Shown: positions 1 to 8,946 of the stretch, one piece after another
Numbering within the stretch: the stretch's first letter is position 1
Layout of the letters: the number at the start of each line of letters is the position of its first letter
Assembly (NCBI GenBank): GCA_003501565.1
Contig: DNPC01000133.1
Coordinates: forward strand, 1-15,777
Direction: 5' to 3'
DNA length: 15,777 nucleotides
Origin: Planctomycetaceae bacterium
Lineage (GTDB): Bacteria > Planctomycetota > Planctomycetia > Pirellulales > Pirellulaceae
Notes under the pieces: model-generated
Told to the model about the DNA's origin: nothing
Databases searched by the model: none
Seen by the model: the letters and a program-made list of their open reading frames with translations, nothing else
Translations under genes and position numbers: made by a program

Positions 1-1588
1 GCGATTCATTTGTAGCTTCCTCCAGAGTCTTCAGCATATTATCAAGCACTTGCTTCGAACTCTCATCGCTGGCCAAGTTCGTTTGCTGAGACGGGTCACG
101 CATCATGTCATACAGTTCAAGCGTGCGATCTTTGTAGCGGTTCAGCTTGTGGGTCGCCGTGCGTATGCTGTGGTTGCCTTCTTGGTAGGTCATAATCAGG
201 TGTTCGTGAACGGGCGCTGCATCCGCATCATCCAACAAGGACGAAATGCTTCGTCCCACCACAGCTTGTGCCCCCACATCGGTTCCAGCGAGCTCGCAGA
301 TCGTCGGATACAAGTCATTGAGGCTAACGATCTGACGACGCAGCTTACCGTCGCAGCAGGCCTGGTTGCGGGGATCATGAACGATCAACTGCACCCTGTT
401 CGCTTCCTCCCACAATGCTTGCTTTGCGATGTGGTACTTCGCTCCCAAGTGGTAACCATGGTCACTCCACAACACCAACACCGTATCTTCGTAATGCGGC
501 GATTTCTCATAACCTTCGATCAGCCGTCCTAAACAGGTGTCAGCAAAACTAACACAGGCCAAGTACGATTGGACCATGGCCCTCCAACCAGAGATTTCCA
601 CACCTGCGCCAAGTGTTCGAGCGTGGTCAATCACAACTCGCATCTTCCCGTTGCGCATGTCGGTGAAACGTTCTGCTCCGGATGGCAAATCGTCGAGGTC
701 GGCTACGATTGCGGCCAGTGTTTCTGCCGTTAGTCCAGACATCTCGTCAGTCGGAAACCGGTCGAAAAATTCTTGTGGGGCGACAAACGGCAAGTGTGGC
801 CGAAACAGTCCGCAGCCAAGAAAGAATGGTTGGTCTTTCGGCAATTTGGTGCCGGATGGCCCGACGTTTCCGCGCCGACCAGCAGGTTTCATTTCTGCTT
901 CGCCGTCCTCCAGTAGTCGAGCCGCGAAGTCCGCCGCCATCCAATCACCAGATTCTTTAGTCTTCAAAACCGAGGGACCGAAAACCATATTGCCCCCATT
1001 GGGCGGCGAGTACTCTCCGAAACGTCCTCCGTTGCATCCGGTTGCATGATTAAGCCACACAGACCATGAGTGTCGCGCGTCAGCCCAGTCGTTGCGAATC
1101 GGCCCGGCGGTGTTTCCAGTCGGTTTGTGGAACAGCTTGCCAAGCCCGGTGGTGAAGTAGCCACTCCGCTTGAGCTGTTGCGGCAGAGTAACAGCATGTT
1201 TCAGCGTCTCGTAGGTGCGGAAGTGTCTCGAATGTCCATAGTAGCCTGACTGATACGGCGCAACTCCGGTCATAAGCGACGTTCGCGATGGACCGCAAAG
1301 GGCACTGGGACAGTAGGCACGAACAAATGGAGCACTCTTTTGGGCGAGCCGATCCAGGTTGGGAGTGAGTCTTTTGCAGACATCTGCACGGACGTCCGCA
1401 TTCGGGTAGATCACCTGCAGGAAGTTGCCTGGTTCTTCAGCCGCGTAGCCCGTAAAGTCATTTAGATCATCGACAGCGATAAACAGGAAATTCGGACGCT
1501 CTTCGGCAAACGAGATTTGTGTGGCTAGCAACGCCGTAGTAGCTATTAGCCAGCACGCCGCAGCCCGGCGAGTTGAGTGTCGAAGCAT
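1..1588 (-). CDS. Secreted sulfatase, iduronate-2-sulfatase-like (C-terminus cut by window edge)
   Basis: Predicted to hydrolyse sulfate esters on a glycan outside the cytoplasm. The frame is open from an ATG at 1588 to the left edge (529 codons read, no stop). The N-terminus has two arginines followed by a hydrophobic stretch and AxxA-like cleavage site near residue 28, a Sec signal peptide. Metal-binding residues follow at D40-D41 (AVDDLND, typical of iduronate-2-sulfatase relatives). The formylglycine motif C-G-P-S-R-T-S-L-M-T-G starts at Cys98, then GKLFH (K151, H154), and WSDHGYHLG with D376-H377. The end (ELYDMMRDPSQQTNLA) is the usual C-terminal subdomain, so probably only a few residues are missing. 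It is the last visible gene of the minus-strand cluster, 119 bases after the next sulfatase, so co-transcription is possible but not shown. It differs clearly from the other three sulfatases (SDHG instead of SDNG), so a different sulfate position or sugar is likely. The substrate is unknown. Confidence 0.93.
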   Translation of the reverse strand, partial: MLRHSTRRAAACWLIATTALLATQISFAEERPNFLFIAVDDLNDFTGYAAEEPGNFLQVIYPNADVRADVCKRLTPNLDRLAQKSAPFVRAYCPSALCGPSRTSLMTGVAPYQSGYYGHSRHFRTYETLKHAVTLPQQLKRSGYFTTGLGKLFHKPTGNTAGPIRNDWADARHSWSVWLNHATGCNGGRFGEYSPPNGGNMVFGPSVLKTKESGDWMAADFAARLLEDGEAEMKPAGRRGNVGPSGTKLPKDQPFFLGCGLFRPHLPFVAPQEFFDRFPTDEMSGLTAETLAAIVADLDDLPSGAERFTDMRNGKMRVVIDHARTLGAGVEISGWRAMVQSYLACVSFADTCLGRLIEGYEKSPHYEDTVLVLWSDHGYHLGAKYHIAKQALWEEANRVQLIVHDPRNQACCDGKLRRQIVSLNDLYPTICELAGTDVGAQAVVGRSISSLLDDADAAPVHEHLIMTYQEGNHSIRTATHKLNRYKDRTLELYDMMRDPSQQTNLASDESSKQVLDNMLKTLEEATNES

Positions 1589-1707
1589 GAGGTATCTCGC
1601 ATTAACAATGGGGCGAATGGACAGAAATCAGCTTTAGATATAAACCTAAGTAATCAATTGGGGATGGCTGTATCGAATTGTTCTGGAAGCGATTAGGACA
1701 AGCTGCT

Positions 1708-3204
1708 TTACGGTGTTGCAAGTTTCGGAACCAATGCATTGGTCTCGACAAGCCAACGGTCGAGATCCTTACTCATCGCCTGCACACGATCAGGGAATCG
1801 ACCTGCCAGGTTGTCGTTTTCACCAATGTCGGATTCGAGATCGAACAACTCGTACTTGTGGTCGCCGCCCTCGCCAGCAAACCAGTGCCGGATGAGCTTA
1901 AATCCACCGTCGCGCACGAATGATCCTCCAACCGTGTCTGCCAGCGTCGTCCTACGCGGAAAATGGCAGTACAGTTTTCGGCTGGGAAACTCTCCGGCCC
2001 GGGTCAGTAATGGAACCAAATCCTGACCGTCGACAGCCTTGCTATCGTATTTCGCTTGGGCGATTGACGCGATTGTTGGAAACACATCGATCAAATGCAC
2101 CGGCGTATCGCACCTCTCGCCTACGGAGACAACTCTCGGCCCACGCACGATCATTGGAATGCGCACGCCGCCTTCGTAAAAGCACGCCTTGCCACCTCGT
2201 AGCGGCAAATTCGAGGTCACGGGCACTGGGAAACGCTCGGCAAGCTCACCCTTCATGTTGTTCCAGTGCACTCCTCCGTTGTCTGATATAAAAAACAGCC
2301 ATGTATCATTGGTCAGTCCTTCGTCCTCTAGGCACTGCATCACACTTCCAAGGCTCTTGTCCATCGCCCACAACATTGCGGCCATCACTGGATTGTTGTG
2401 TTCCGAATCAACGTTTCGCTGGTTGGCAAACCTCTCGATGTCCTCTTCTCGAGCTTCGTAAGGCGAGTGGACATTGAAATGGGACAGTAGCATCAAGAAC
2501 GGTTTCTCGTTCCGATTTCTGATTAATTGGCATGCTTCGTTAGTGAGTCTTTCGCAAATGTATTCACCGGGGGCACTCGCAGGCTTTAGTCCCGGAATCT
2601 GATTCGGACCAAAGTAGCCGCCGCGCGGCCCCGCTCCGCCAACACAGATCACCTTGTCAAAGCCCTGTTGATTCGGCCAGTATTTCTGACCTGCTCCCAA
2701 ATGCCATTTGCCAAGAAACCATGTTTCGTACCCCACGTCACACACGGTCTCTGCAAACGTGATCTCGGAGAGCGGCAAATGCGAACGGCTCTCCGGCCAA
2801 ATCACTTTGTCGCCACCCCGTGGCCTAGCGGGTAACTTTGGGACTGGTTTACTTTGCCCGGTGATCGCCTGATGCATGCCGATTCGCGATGGATATCTTC
2901 CGGTCAGTAGCGCGACACGCGAGGGTGAACACAATGGCTGCGCATACGCTTGCGTAAAAGTCACGCCAGCGTCAGATAAACGCTGTAGATTTGGCGTCGC
3001 ATAATAGTCACTGCCATAAACACTGCTGTCCATCCAGCCCATATCGTCGACCAGAAAGACGATTATGCTCGGCTGTCCGGCGAGAGCCACGGTGCACATC
3101 GAGAAAACGTAGGCAAGTGCAGCGTAGATTGACGTTCGACAGGCGGAGGTAGCGAACGCCGAAGTCGCGAAGGCGAAAACGACGCGCGATGAATTTCTCA
3201 ACAT
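1708..3204 (-). CDS. Secreted type I sulfatase (arylsulfatase-like)
   Basis: Predicted exported sulfatase of 498 residues, the usual family length. I chose the ATG at 3204; a TTG at 3231 would add nine residues, but the ATG has a purine-rich GAGAAAG stretch a few bases upstream. The first ~43 residues form an alanine-rich hydrophobic signal peptide ending near ALA-GQ, and contain a short internal duplication of FATSA. Visible motifs are VDDMGW (D53-D54, calcium ligands), C-S-P-S-R-V-A-L-L-T-G with the formylglycine Cys92, GKWHLG, SHFNVHSPY, and FISDNGG with D308-N309. The C-terminal part has the typical ELFDLESDIGENDNLA segment. It lies 227 bases downstream of the GH2-GH43 gene, with a degenerate tandem repeat in the gap, and 119 bases upstream of the fourth sulfatase. 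Maturation needs a formylglycine-generating enzyme that is not in the window. Sulfatase family certain; substrate not determinable. Confidence 0.95.
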   Translation of the reverse strand: MLRNSSRVVFAFATSAFATSACRTSIYAALAYVFSMCTVALAGQPSIIVFLVDDMGWMDSSVYGSDYYATPNLQRLSDAGVTFTQAYAQPLCSPSRVALLTGRYPSRIGMHQAITGQSKPVPKLPARPRGGDKVIWPESRSHLPLSEITFAETVCDVGYETWFLGKWHLGAGQKYWPNQQGFDKVICVGGAGPRGGYFGPNQIPGLKPASAPGEYICERLTNEACQLIRNRNEKPFLMLLSHFNVHSPYEAREEDIERFANQRNVDSEHNNPVMAAMLWAMDKSLGSVMQCLEDEGLTNDTWLFFISDNGGVHWNNMKGELAERFPVPVTSNLPLRGGKACFYEGGVRIPMIVRGPRVVSVGERCDTPVHLIDVFPTIASIAQAKYDSKAVDGQDLVPLLTRAGEFPSRKLYCHFPRRTTLADTVGGSFVRDGGFKLIRHWFAGEGGDHKYELFDLESDIGENDNLAGRFPDRVQAMSKDLDRWLVETNALVPKLATP

Positions 3205-3270
3205 GCAACTTTCTCGTGCTATGAGGCACAATATCTAAGCGAGACGATGTCCGGACAAACGTTGGAAACA

Positions 3271-3364
3271 GAGCCCAGATGAACCTTGGAGCGAAGCCAG
3301 GCAAAGCTTGTGGGTGAAGCCCAGTAAAACCTGTTGCGGCGGAGCCCAGACAATCCCTACAGCG
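3271..3364. repeat. Degenerate 23-25-bp tandem repeat, about four units
   Basis: Four adjacent units begin with [G/A]AGCC(C)AG and end with a G-rich GCG or GTG: 3271-3293, 3294-3316, 3317-3341 and 3342-3364. The shared pattern is roughly AGCCCAG, two variable bases, AAnCC/CTTG, then nGCGG. A weaker copy may lie just to the left at 3251-3270. The array sits entirely between the GH2-GH43 gene and the downstream sulfatase. Units are diverged, so this is an old array rather than recent slippage. Function unknown. Confidence 0.7.
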
Positions 3365-3431
3365 AATACAACAAAGTGCTGCGGTTCGCGTCTTCTACTT
3401 GTTCGCTCGATCGACTCTGTATGATTCGGCG

Positions 3432-6400
3432 TTACTGTGCAAATTCCTGTGCTTCGTCTGGACCCGGTGACGCGTACGCAGGATCTTTGGCTCGAATGTA
3501 AACTTCACCGTTGGCAAGCGTTCGAACGTCTAGCGGCACTATCGTAACACCCTGTTCATTAATCGTTCTCGCGTTGTCGCCGATGTTTCGCTCCTGGATT
3601 CCCTCGCGTTCTTCGGGCGGAACGTTAGCGTTAAAGAATGCTGTGCACCACCAATTCCCATTGCGGTCCTGAAACGGAGTGCCGTGACCGAGAAATCGCC
3701 CCGCGAACTTCCTTGGCCCGTAGGGTCCTGTAATTTTGTCAGCGACGCTGTAGTACAAGTTGTACGAACCCTTGCGGCCTTGATCCGTTGACCAGGCAGT
3801 CCCTAGATGAACATATTTGTCACCGACTTTGATCATTGTCGCACCTTCGTGACCGATTCGGTTGATCTGCTTACCATTGGGGCCAAGGCGCGAGCCAGAC
3901 GGATCGATGCGCACAGGCTCCGCGGTGTAGCGAGTTAGATCATCACTGAGCGGCGCCACGTAAGTGTTGCCCCACAGAAGGTAACGGGTACCATCTTCGT
4001 CGGTAAAGATAGACGGGTCGTGACGTTGGCCAATCTTGTTGCCCATTGGATGAAACCATGGGCCCTTTAAATCAGCACCTTCGGTCAGTGCAAGACTGGA
4101 AACCTGTTTCGGGCAATGCACCAATGCCCACCGGCCTTTGTCGGCCAACCAATGAACCTCAGGTGCCCAGATTCGCCCCGCGTTTTTTTTGCCCTTTCGT
4201 TTTTGCAGGATGTCCCTACTGGAGAAGATAGGTCCGATCGATTCCCACTCAACCAGATCCTTACTGCGCCACAACCTTACCTGATCGCCGACGATACTCG
4301 CATCACCGAGCCCAATGTTGTACGGGTTCTCTGCTTCTCGCGGGTCGCCTTCGTTCGGCTGCGTTCCAGTTAGGTAGTAATACGAGTCGGGGCCAAGGGT
4401 AATGTATGGATCACGGATCCAACCGGCCTTGATGTACAGTGCTCTATCGTGTGACTTCAGTCCCGAGTGAATTGCCTCAGGTGACATGACCGGTCCGGGC
4501 TTGCGGTCGGTCGCAACTTCGATGAACGCCTCCTTCTTAAACTGATCCGCCCTAGCGGCTTGCTGCTCTGTCTCCGTGAACAACACTGTGTGTAGCTCGG
4601 CCAGTTCCTTCGCCGGAATTTTGATAACCTCGCGGTCGTAGGTCATCAGGCCGTTAATCTCGCCCTCTACATCAGTCGTTTGAGTGTAGACTCCGCCCGC
4701 AATTCCTTGGCCTCGCAGTTCGTTCAAAAGCTGTAGCGATGTTGTGTAACGCTGCTTGTATTCAGCTTGGCTTTTCGGAATGTCTCCATAACCCCAGTTG
4801 CGTCGATTTGCATCCCACAAATGCCCAGGTACCGGGAATCCGTGCCCTCCGAACTCACCCATCACTTTAATGTAATTATCGAAACGTCCGCCTTTGCCGT
4901 CTTCGAAAGGGAATTCAGGATGTGGGTATTTGTGGGCATCGACCACATCGCCGACCGGCCAGAAATTACCTCCGCTAGCGATGTTAATGATACGTGAGGG
5001 ATCGCGATCGATCGTCCAGCGGCCAACTTCCATCGTCTTATGCTGGCCCCAACGTTCATTGAACGGCACCCAACTAACGATCGACGGATGACTCTCCAAA
5101 GACGTGATCATTCGGTCGAGTTCCAACATGAACTGTTGGTGTTGCTTCGGCGGCCACTTGGCGTCGACGGGATTGGGTTTGAGTCGACTCCACTGCGGCC
5201 AGGCCTGGTTGCCGACTCCGCCGCTGACTTGGTCTTGCCAGACCATCATTCCTAGTCGGTCACAATGGTAGTAATAGCGACGCGGCTCGACTTTGATGTG
5301 CTTGCGAATCATGTTGAAGCCCGCATCCTTGAGCCACTGAATATCGAACAGCATCGCTTCGTCGGACGGCGGAGTCATCAGCCCGTCCGGCCACCAGCCT
5401 TGATCTAGCGGTCCCCAATGGAAGAGCGTTTTTCCGTTGAGCGTGAATCGCCAGTGCCCGTCAGCGTCTTGAACCTTGCCGACGTCACGGACGCCCGCGT
5501 AGGTAGTCACAGAATCCACCGGCTTTTCTTCGCTGCCGATCAAATTGACGGTGATGTCGTACAGGTGCGGATTGCGAGGACTCCAGAGCTTTGCGTTGTT
5601 CAGTCGAATTATCGCTGACTTACCACCTCTGACCTTTGCAACAGTGGATTCGCCATCGCGGACTAGCACTTCCACCGTGTTGTTCGAGTTGGTCTTGGTT
5701 TCAACGGTTATCGTGCCCGACTCCGCAGACGTGCTAACTTTCACGTCCTTGATATGCTCGGCGGGGACTTCTTCCAGCCAGACCGTCTGCCAAATTCCCG
5801 AGACTTGGGTGTACCAAATACCCCGCGCATTGATCACTTGTTTGCCTCGAAGCTGATACCCCTCCGTCGCATCCTCGACTCGAACTACCAGCTCGTTGCT
5901 GCCCTCTTCGACTGCGTGCGTGATGTCGAAAGAGAACGGATCATTGCCACCGACGTGCGTTCCGACGGATTGCCCGTTAACAAACACCTCACAACGGTAG
6001 TCGACGGCTTCGAAGTTAAGCAGCCACTTTCTATCAGCTGGTTTGTCCTTGAGCTCCAACGAACGGCGATACCAGAGCGCTTCACTAGCGTCGAGTAGTC
6101 TTTGCACGCCGCCAAGTTTTGATTCCAGGGAGAAAGGAACAAGAATCTCACCGAACCAATCAGCTGGTGTTTCTGTGACATCGATGGAAGTGACGGCATA
6201 ATCCCAGCGGCCATTCAGGTTCACCCAATTATCGCGTCGCAAACGAGGCCGCGGGTATTCGGTCCAAGCGTTTTCCGCTGTCACCTCGGCTCCCCACCTA
6301 GTGATCAACTTCGACTCAAACGGTTTCGTGCTCCGTTTGGGCTTGGGGAGTGTTGGCACGTTGTCAGCGTCGACCAAGTGCACGTCGATGAATTGACCGC

Positions 6401-6860
6401 CCGTGGTTTGCCTACAACGGACCGCCATCGTGTTACGGCCTGGGCGCAGAACTGAACGCTTTGATTGATCTATGGGTACGACGATGTACTTTGCTGTGAA
6501 GCCACTCAGATTCGCAATTCGTTTGCCGTTAATGTAGATTTCAGCATTTTCATCGTGATGCAACAGGAGAGCCGGTTTGGCGGGCACTGATTCCAATTCG
6601 AACGACTTCCGCAGCCAGATACTATTGGTTGCCCATGTTGTACCAATTCGCGCTCCCGGCGTACCTTGCGTTCCGAAGCCGCCCGAGGCTTCTTTCCACT
6701 CTGAATCGTCAAACTCCGGTTGCTGCCAGCCTTCCGCTGGACGTCGAATCGCAAAACGCCATTCGTCAACGATCTCTTGCGCTGAAGCCGGCAGAACGAG
6801 CAACAGCAATAGCATCATGCGCCCAAAGACTCTCAGCAATAACAACACATCATTCCCCAT
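3432..6860 (-). CDS. Exported bifunctional glycosidase: GH2 fused to GH43
   Basis: Predicted to hydrolyse two kinds of glycosidic linkage in a sulfated glycan. I prefer the ATG at 6860 (1142 residues), because it puts the Leu-rich signal peptide (cleavage near ASA-QE) close to the N-terminus; an ATG at 6941 would add 27 residues. Order: signal peptide (~1-27); a galactose-binding-like beta-sandwich (~30-165); a GH2 unit with sugar-binding, immunoglobulin-like and TIM-barrel parts (~180-740); then a GH43 five-bladed propeller (~800-1130). GH2 catalytic residues are visible: acid/base E602 in PFNERWG and nucleophile E669 in GEFGG. GH43 residues are also visible: base D817 in WIRDPYI, D948 in RHDPSIF, and acid E1005 in GHEGAT. 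Both sites therefore look intact. GH2 enzymes act on beta-galactosides, glucuronides, mannosides and others; GH43 mainly on arabinose or xylose linkages and galactans. The exact substrates cannot be read from sequence. It lies 274 bases after the second sulfatase and on the same strand. Confidence 0.93.
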   Translation of the reverse strand: MGNDVLLLLRVFGRMMLLLLLVLPASAQEIVDEWRFAIRRPAEGWQQPEFDDSEWKEASGGFGTQGTPGARIGTTWATNSIWLRKSFELESVPAKPALLLHHDENAEIYINGKRIANLSGFTAKYIVVPIDQSKRSVLRPGRNTMAVRCRQTTGGQFIDVHLVDADNVPTLPKPKRSTKPFESKLITRWGAEVTAENAWTEYPRPRLRRDNWVNLNGRWDYAVTSIDVTETPADWFGEILVPFSLESKLGGVQRLLDASEALWYRRSLELKDKPADRKWLLNFEAVDYRCEVFVNGQSVGTHVGGNDPFSFDITHAVEEGSNELVVRVEDATEGYQLRGKQVINARGIWYTQVSGIWQTVWLEEVPAEHIKDVKVSTSAESGTITVETKTNSNNTVEVLVRDGESTVAKVRGGKSAIIRLNNAKLWSPRNPHLYDITVNLIGSEEKPVDSVTTYAGVRDVGKVQDADGHWRFTLNGKTLFHWGPLDQGWWPDGLMTPPSDEAMLFDIQWLKDAGFNMIRKHIKVEPRRYYYHCDRLGMMVWQDQVSGGVGNQAWPQWSRLKPNPVDAKWPPKQHQQFMLELDRMITSLESHPSIVSWVPFNERWGQHKTMEVGRWTIDRDPSRIINIASGGNFWPVGDVVDAHKYPHPEFPFEDGKGGRFDNYIKVMGEFGGHGFPVPGHLWDANRRNWGYGDIPKSQAEYKQRYTTSLQLLNELRGQGIAGGVYTQTTDVEGEINGLMTYDREVIKIPAKELAELHTVLFTETEQQAARADQFKKEAFIEVATDRKPGPVMSPEAIHSGLKSHDRALYIKAGWIRDPYITLGPDSYYYLTGTQPNEGDPREAENPYNIGLGDASIVGDQVRLWRSKDLVEWESIGPIFSSRDILQKRKGKKNAGRIWAPEVHWLADKGRWALVHCPKQVSSLALTEGADLKGPWFHPMGNKIGQRHDPSIFTDEDGTRYLLWGNTYVAPLSDDLTRYTAEPVRIDPSGSRLGPNGKQINRIGHEGATMIKVGDKYVHLGTAWSTDQGRKGSYNLYYSVADKITGPYGPRKFAGRFLGHGTPFQDRNGNWWCTAFFNANVPPEEREGIQERNIGDNARTINEQGVTIVPLDVRTLANGEVYIRAKDPAYASPGPDEAQEFAQ

Positions 6861-7134
6861 CCACTTACCCGTCCCTTCGTGGTAGATACTCAAATCTCGG
6901 TTGTCCACTTGACCGTTCCTTCGTTGAATCGTCGCTGCCATAATGCGCTGTCACTAGTGATATTCGCCGATAGAAAACGCAGAAGCGAGGTGGTGTTAAG
7001 TATTCGGAAGTTGCCTTGAGACCAAAGGGCAGCAACGAAAGTGCGGTAGGAAAACACAACAACTAATGAGCGCTCGGCCGCAAAACAGCGAGAGGCAGCT
7101 ACAGGTTTCATCGTTGTTCTTCTATGAGTTGCAT

Positions 7135-8943
7135 TCATTTCTTTGCGCGGCCATTATTTTGGCCCCGCTGCCTCGGTCCACTTTCCCAGATGACACCAAC
7201 TCGCGTCGCCCACCGGTTCCAGTCTGCAATCATCTGATTGAGACGCTCAGGTTCCGCTTCAGCGAGGTTGATCATTTCACAACGGTCATCAGCGAGGTTG
7301 TAGAGCTCCCACTGAAGCCTTTCAGGCATGCGTTTCCCGTAAACCGCTTTCCAGTCACCCTGGCGTATTGCATGTGCCGCTTGGTGATCAAAACCTAGTG
7401 TGCGATCGGGGAGTTCCCCACCCTTAAGCGCTGGCAACAAACTGGTTCCTTCTAGCGGGGTGATTTCACGCTCGCCGATTTGCGTCGGGTATGTTGCGCC
7501 GCACGCCTCGATCAGAGTTGGCATGATATCCATCACGTGAGCGGGCTGGCGTACCCACGCTGCCTGTCTACCAAGTCCATCGGGCCAATGAGCGATGAAG
7601 GGAGTGCTAATACCTCCTTCGTGCGTGAAGTGCTTGTAGTTTCGGAACGGGGTGTTTCCCAGATTCGCCCAAGCGCTGCCGTAGGATTGGTGAGTACCTC
7701 GGCCACCGATTTGGCGGACTGCGTCACCGGTACGTAGTTTTGTTTTCCCGCGACGCGAGGTTCCATCGAAACCGAAAGGCCCCCATTCGTAGCAAGCACC
7801 GTTATCGCTGAGAAACAGGATAAGCGTGTTATCCAAATCGTTTGATTGCTTCAGATGCTCGACGATCTGTCCGACGCCGTCGTCCACTCCTTCGACCATC
7901 GCGGCAAACACTGCCATCCGTCTGGCAAGGTCAATCTGGCGATCCTCGCCGAGTGAATCCCAGGCAGGATTCTCTTGGCCTGAGAAACCGTTTGCAATGT
8001 CGTCGCGATCCACGGGCACGATACTGCGTGGCGACAACTTCCAGTGCTCACCATCGATCAAGCCGAGTTCTTGCATACGCTCGAAACGTTCCTGCCGAAG
8101 TACGTCCCATCCACGACGATAGACTTCGTCATATTTGTCAGCCCGGTCGGCAGGTGCTTGGACAGGAAAGTGCGGCGACGAGTGGCTAAGGAAGACGAAC
8201 CACGGCTTACCGGTCCGCTGGGCTTGTTTAATAAATTCGAGTGCGTAGTCGTTGAAAACGTCAGTTGCATAGTACTCGCCGTCAGGCGGATCGATTTCTT
8301 TTTCGCGTCCACTCGGCAGGCGGTGATACGCCTTGGGGTCGTATTGGTCTTGAGCGTAGCCTCGCGTGTAACCGTAGAATTCATCAAAACCGCGGCGGAT
8401 CGGCCCAGTGTCTTCGTGCAGATGCCATTTACCAACGTAGTAGCAAGCATAGCCAGCGGGCGACAACACTTCGGCGATCGTTGCGCAGTTGCCGCTCAAT
8501 CTGCCCGCGTATCCCGGCCCACGAGTAGGATGCGGCTTGCGGGTCGTAAAGTCACCAATACCAGCCTGAGTCGGATAAAGCCCCGTCATCAAAGAAGCCC
8601 TACTGGGGCAACACCTTGCAGAGTTATACACCTGGGTCATACGAACTCCGCCACCAGCGAGTGCGTCGATGTTCGGTGTATTGATTTCGCCGCCGTAACA
8701 CCCAAGATCCGAGTACCCCAAGTCATCGGCCAACACGATCACGATGTTTGGAGGTTTTGCCTGTCCACGACAGCTACCGACTAAGCCGCTCGTGATCAGC
8801 AGGAACACAGGTAAGGCGATTGAAATACAAGAACGGGCTTGGAAGAAAAGCGATCGTTTGCTGGCACAACTTCCGAGCTCATGCAGCCTGCCATGACACC
8901 CGAGTCGGTTGCGTTTGCCCCAAAACAAGTTACGAACTTCCAT
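7135..8943 (-). CDS. Secreted or lipoprotein arylsulfatase A-like sulfatase
   Basis: Predicted sulfate-ester hydrolase of 602 residues. Motifs: VLADDLGYSDLGCYGG (D73-D74, metal ligands), C-C-P-S-R-A-S-L-M-T-G with formylglycine Cys111, GKWHLHE, HSSPHFPVQAP, and LFLSDNGACYEWGP with D380-N381. The hydrophobic segment lies at residues ~39-57 and ends in LVGSC, which could be a lipobox with Cys58 lipidated. About 38 residues precede it, unusually long for a signal peptide, and I see no better ATG inside, so the start remains open. The ATG at 8943 is 3 bases after the stop of the upstream sulfatase, so the two are probably translated from one message, perhaps with coupling. The two are clear paralogues: the calcium-binding, CCP[S/T]R and HEGGI[S/A]TPxIxHWP regions align closely. 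This is a local gene duplication. Substrate unknown. Confidence 0.95.
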   Translation of the reverse strand: MEVRNLFWGKRNRLGCHGRLHELGSCASKRSLFFQARSCISIALPVFLLITSGLVGSCRGQAKPPNIVIVLADDLGYSDLGCYGGEINTPNIDALAGGGVRMTQVYNSARCCPSRASLMTGLYPTQAGIGDFTTRKPHPTRGPGYAGRLSGNCATIAEVLSPAGYACYYVGKWHLHEDTGPIRRGFDEFYGYTRGYAQDQYDPKAYHRLPSGREKEIDPPDGEYYATDVFNDYALEFIKQAQRTGKPWFVFLSHSSPHFPVQAPADRADKYDEVYRRGWDVLRQERFERMQELGLIDGEHWKLSPRSIVPVDRDDIANGFSGQENPAWDSLGEDRQIDLARRMAVFAAMVEGVDDGVGQIVEHLKQSNDLDNTLILFLSDNGACYEWGPFGFDGTSRRGKTKLRTGDAVRQIGGRGTHQSYGSAWANLGNTPFRNYKHFTHEGGISTPFIAHWPDGLGRQAAWVRQPAHVMDIMPTLIEACGATYPTQIGEREITPLEGTSLLPALKGGELPDRTLGFDHQAAHAIRQGDWKAVYGKRMPERLQWELYNLADDRCEMINLAEAEPERLNQMIADWNRWATRVGVIWESGPRQRGQNNGRAKK

Positions 8944-8946
8944 TGC

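Noticed and set aside
537..1049. Plus-strand open frame of 170 codons near the left edge
   Set aside because: Opposite an uninterrupted sulfatase frame (1588 to 1, minus strand) with complete motifs.
6951..6960. 10-bp palindrome TCACTAGTGA upstream of the GH2-GH43 gene
   Set aside because: Too short to stand out in a window of this size; no second copy seen next to it.
8044..8784. Long plus-strand open frame (246 codons) opposite a sulfatase
   Set aside because: It is exactly antisense to the conserved N-terminal half of the 7135-8943 sulfatase; the sister sulfatase has a similar mirror frame at 9763-10578. Shared codon usage of conserved sulfatase sequence explains both, and the translations show no recognisable features.
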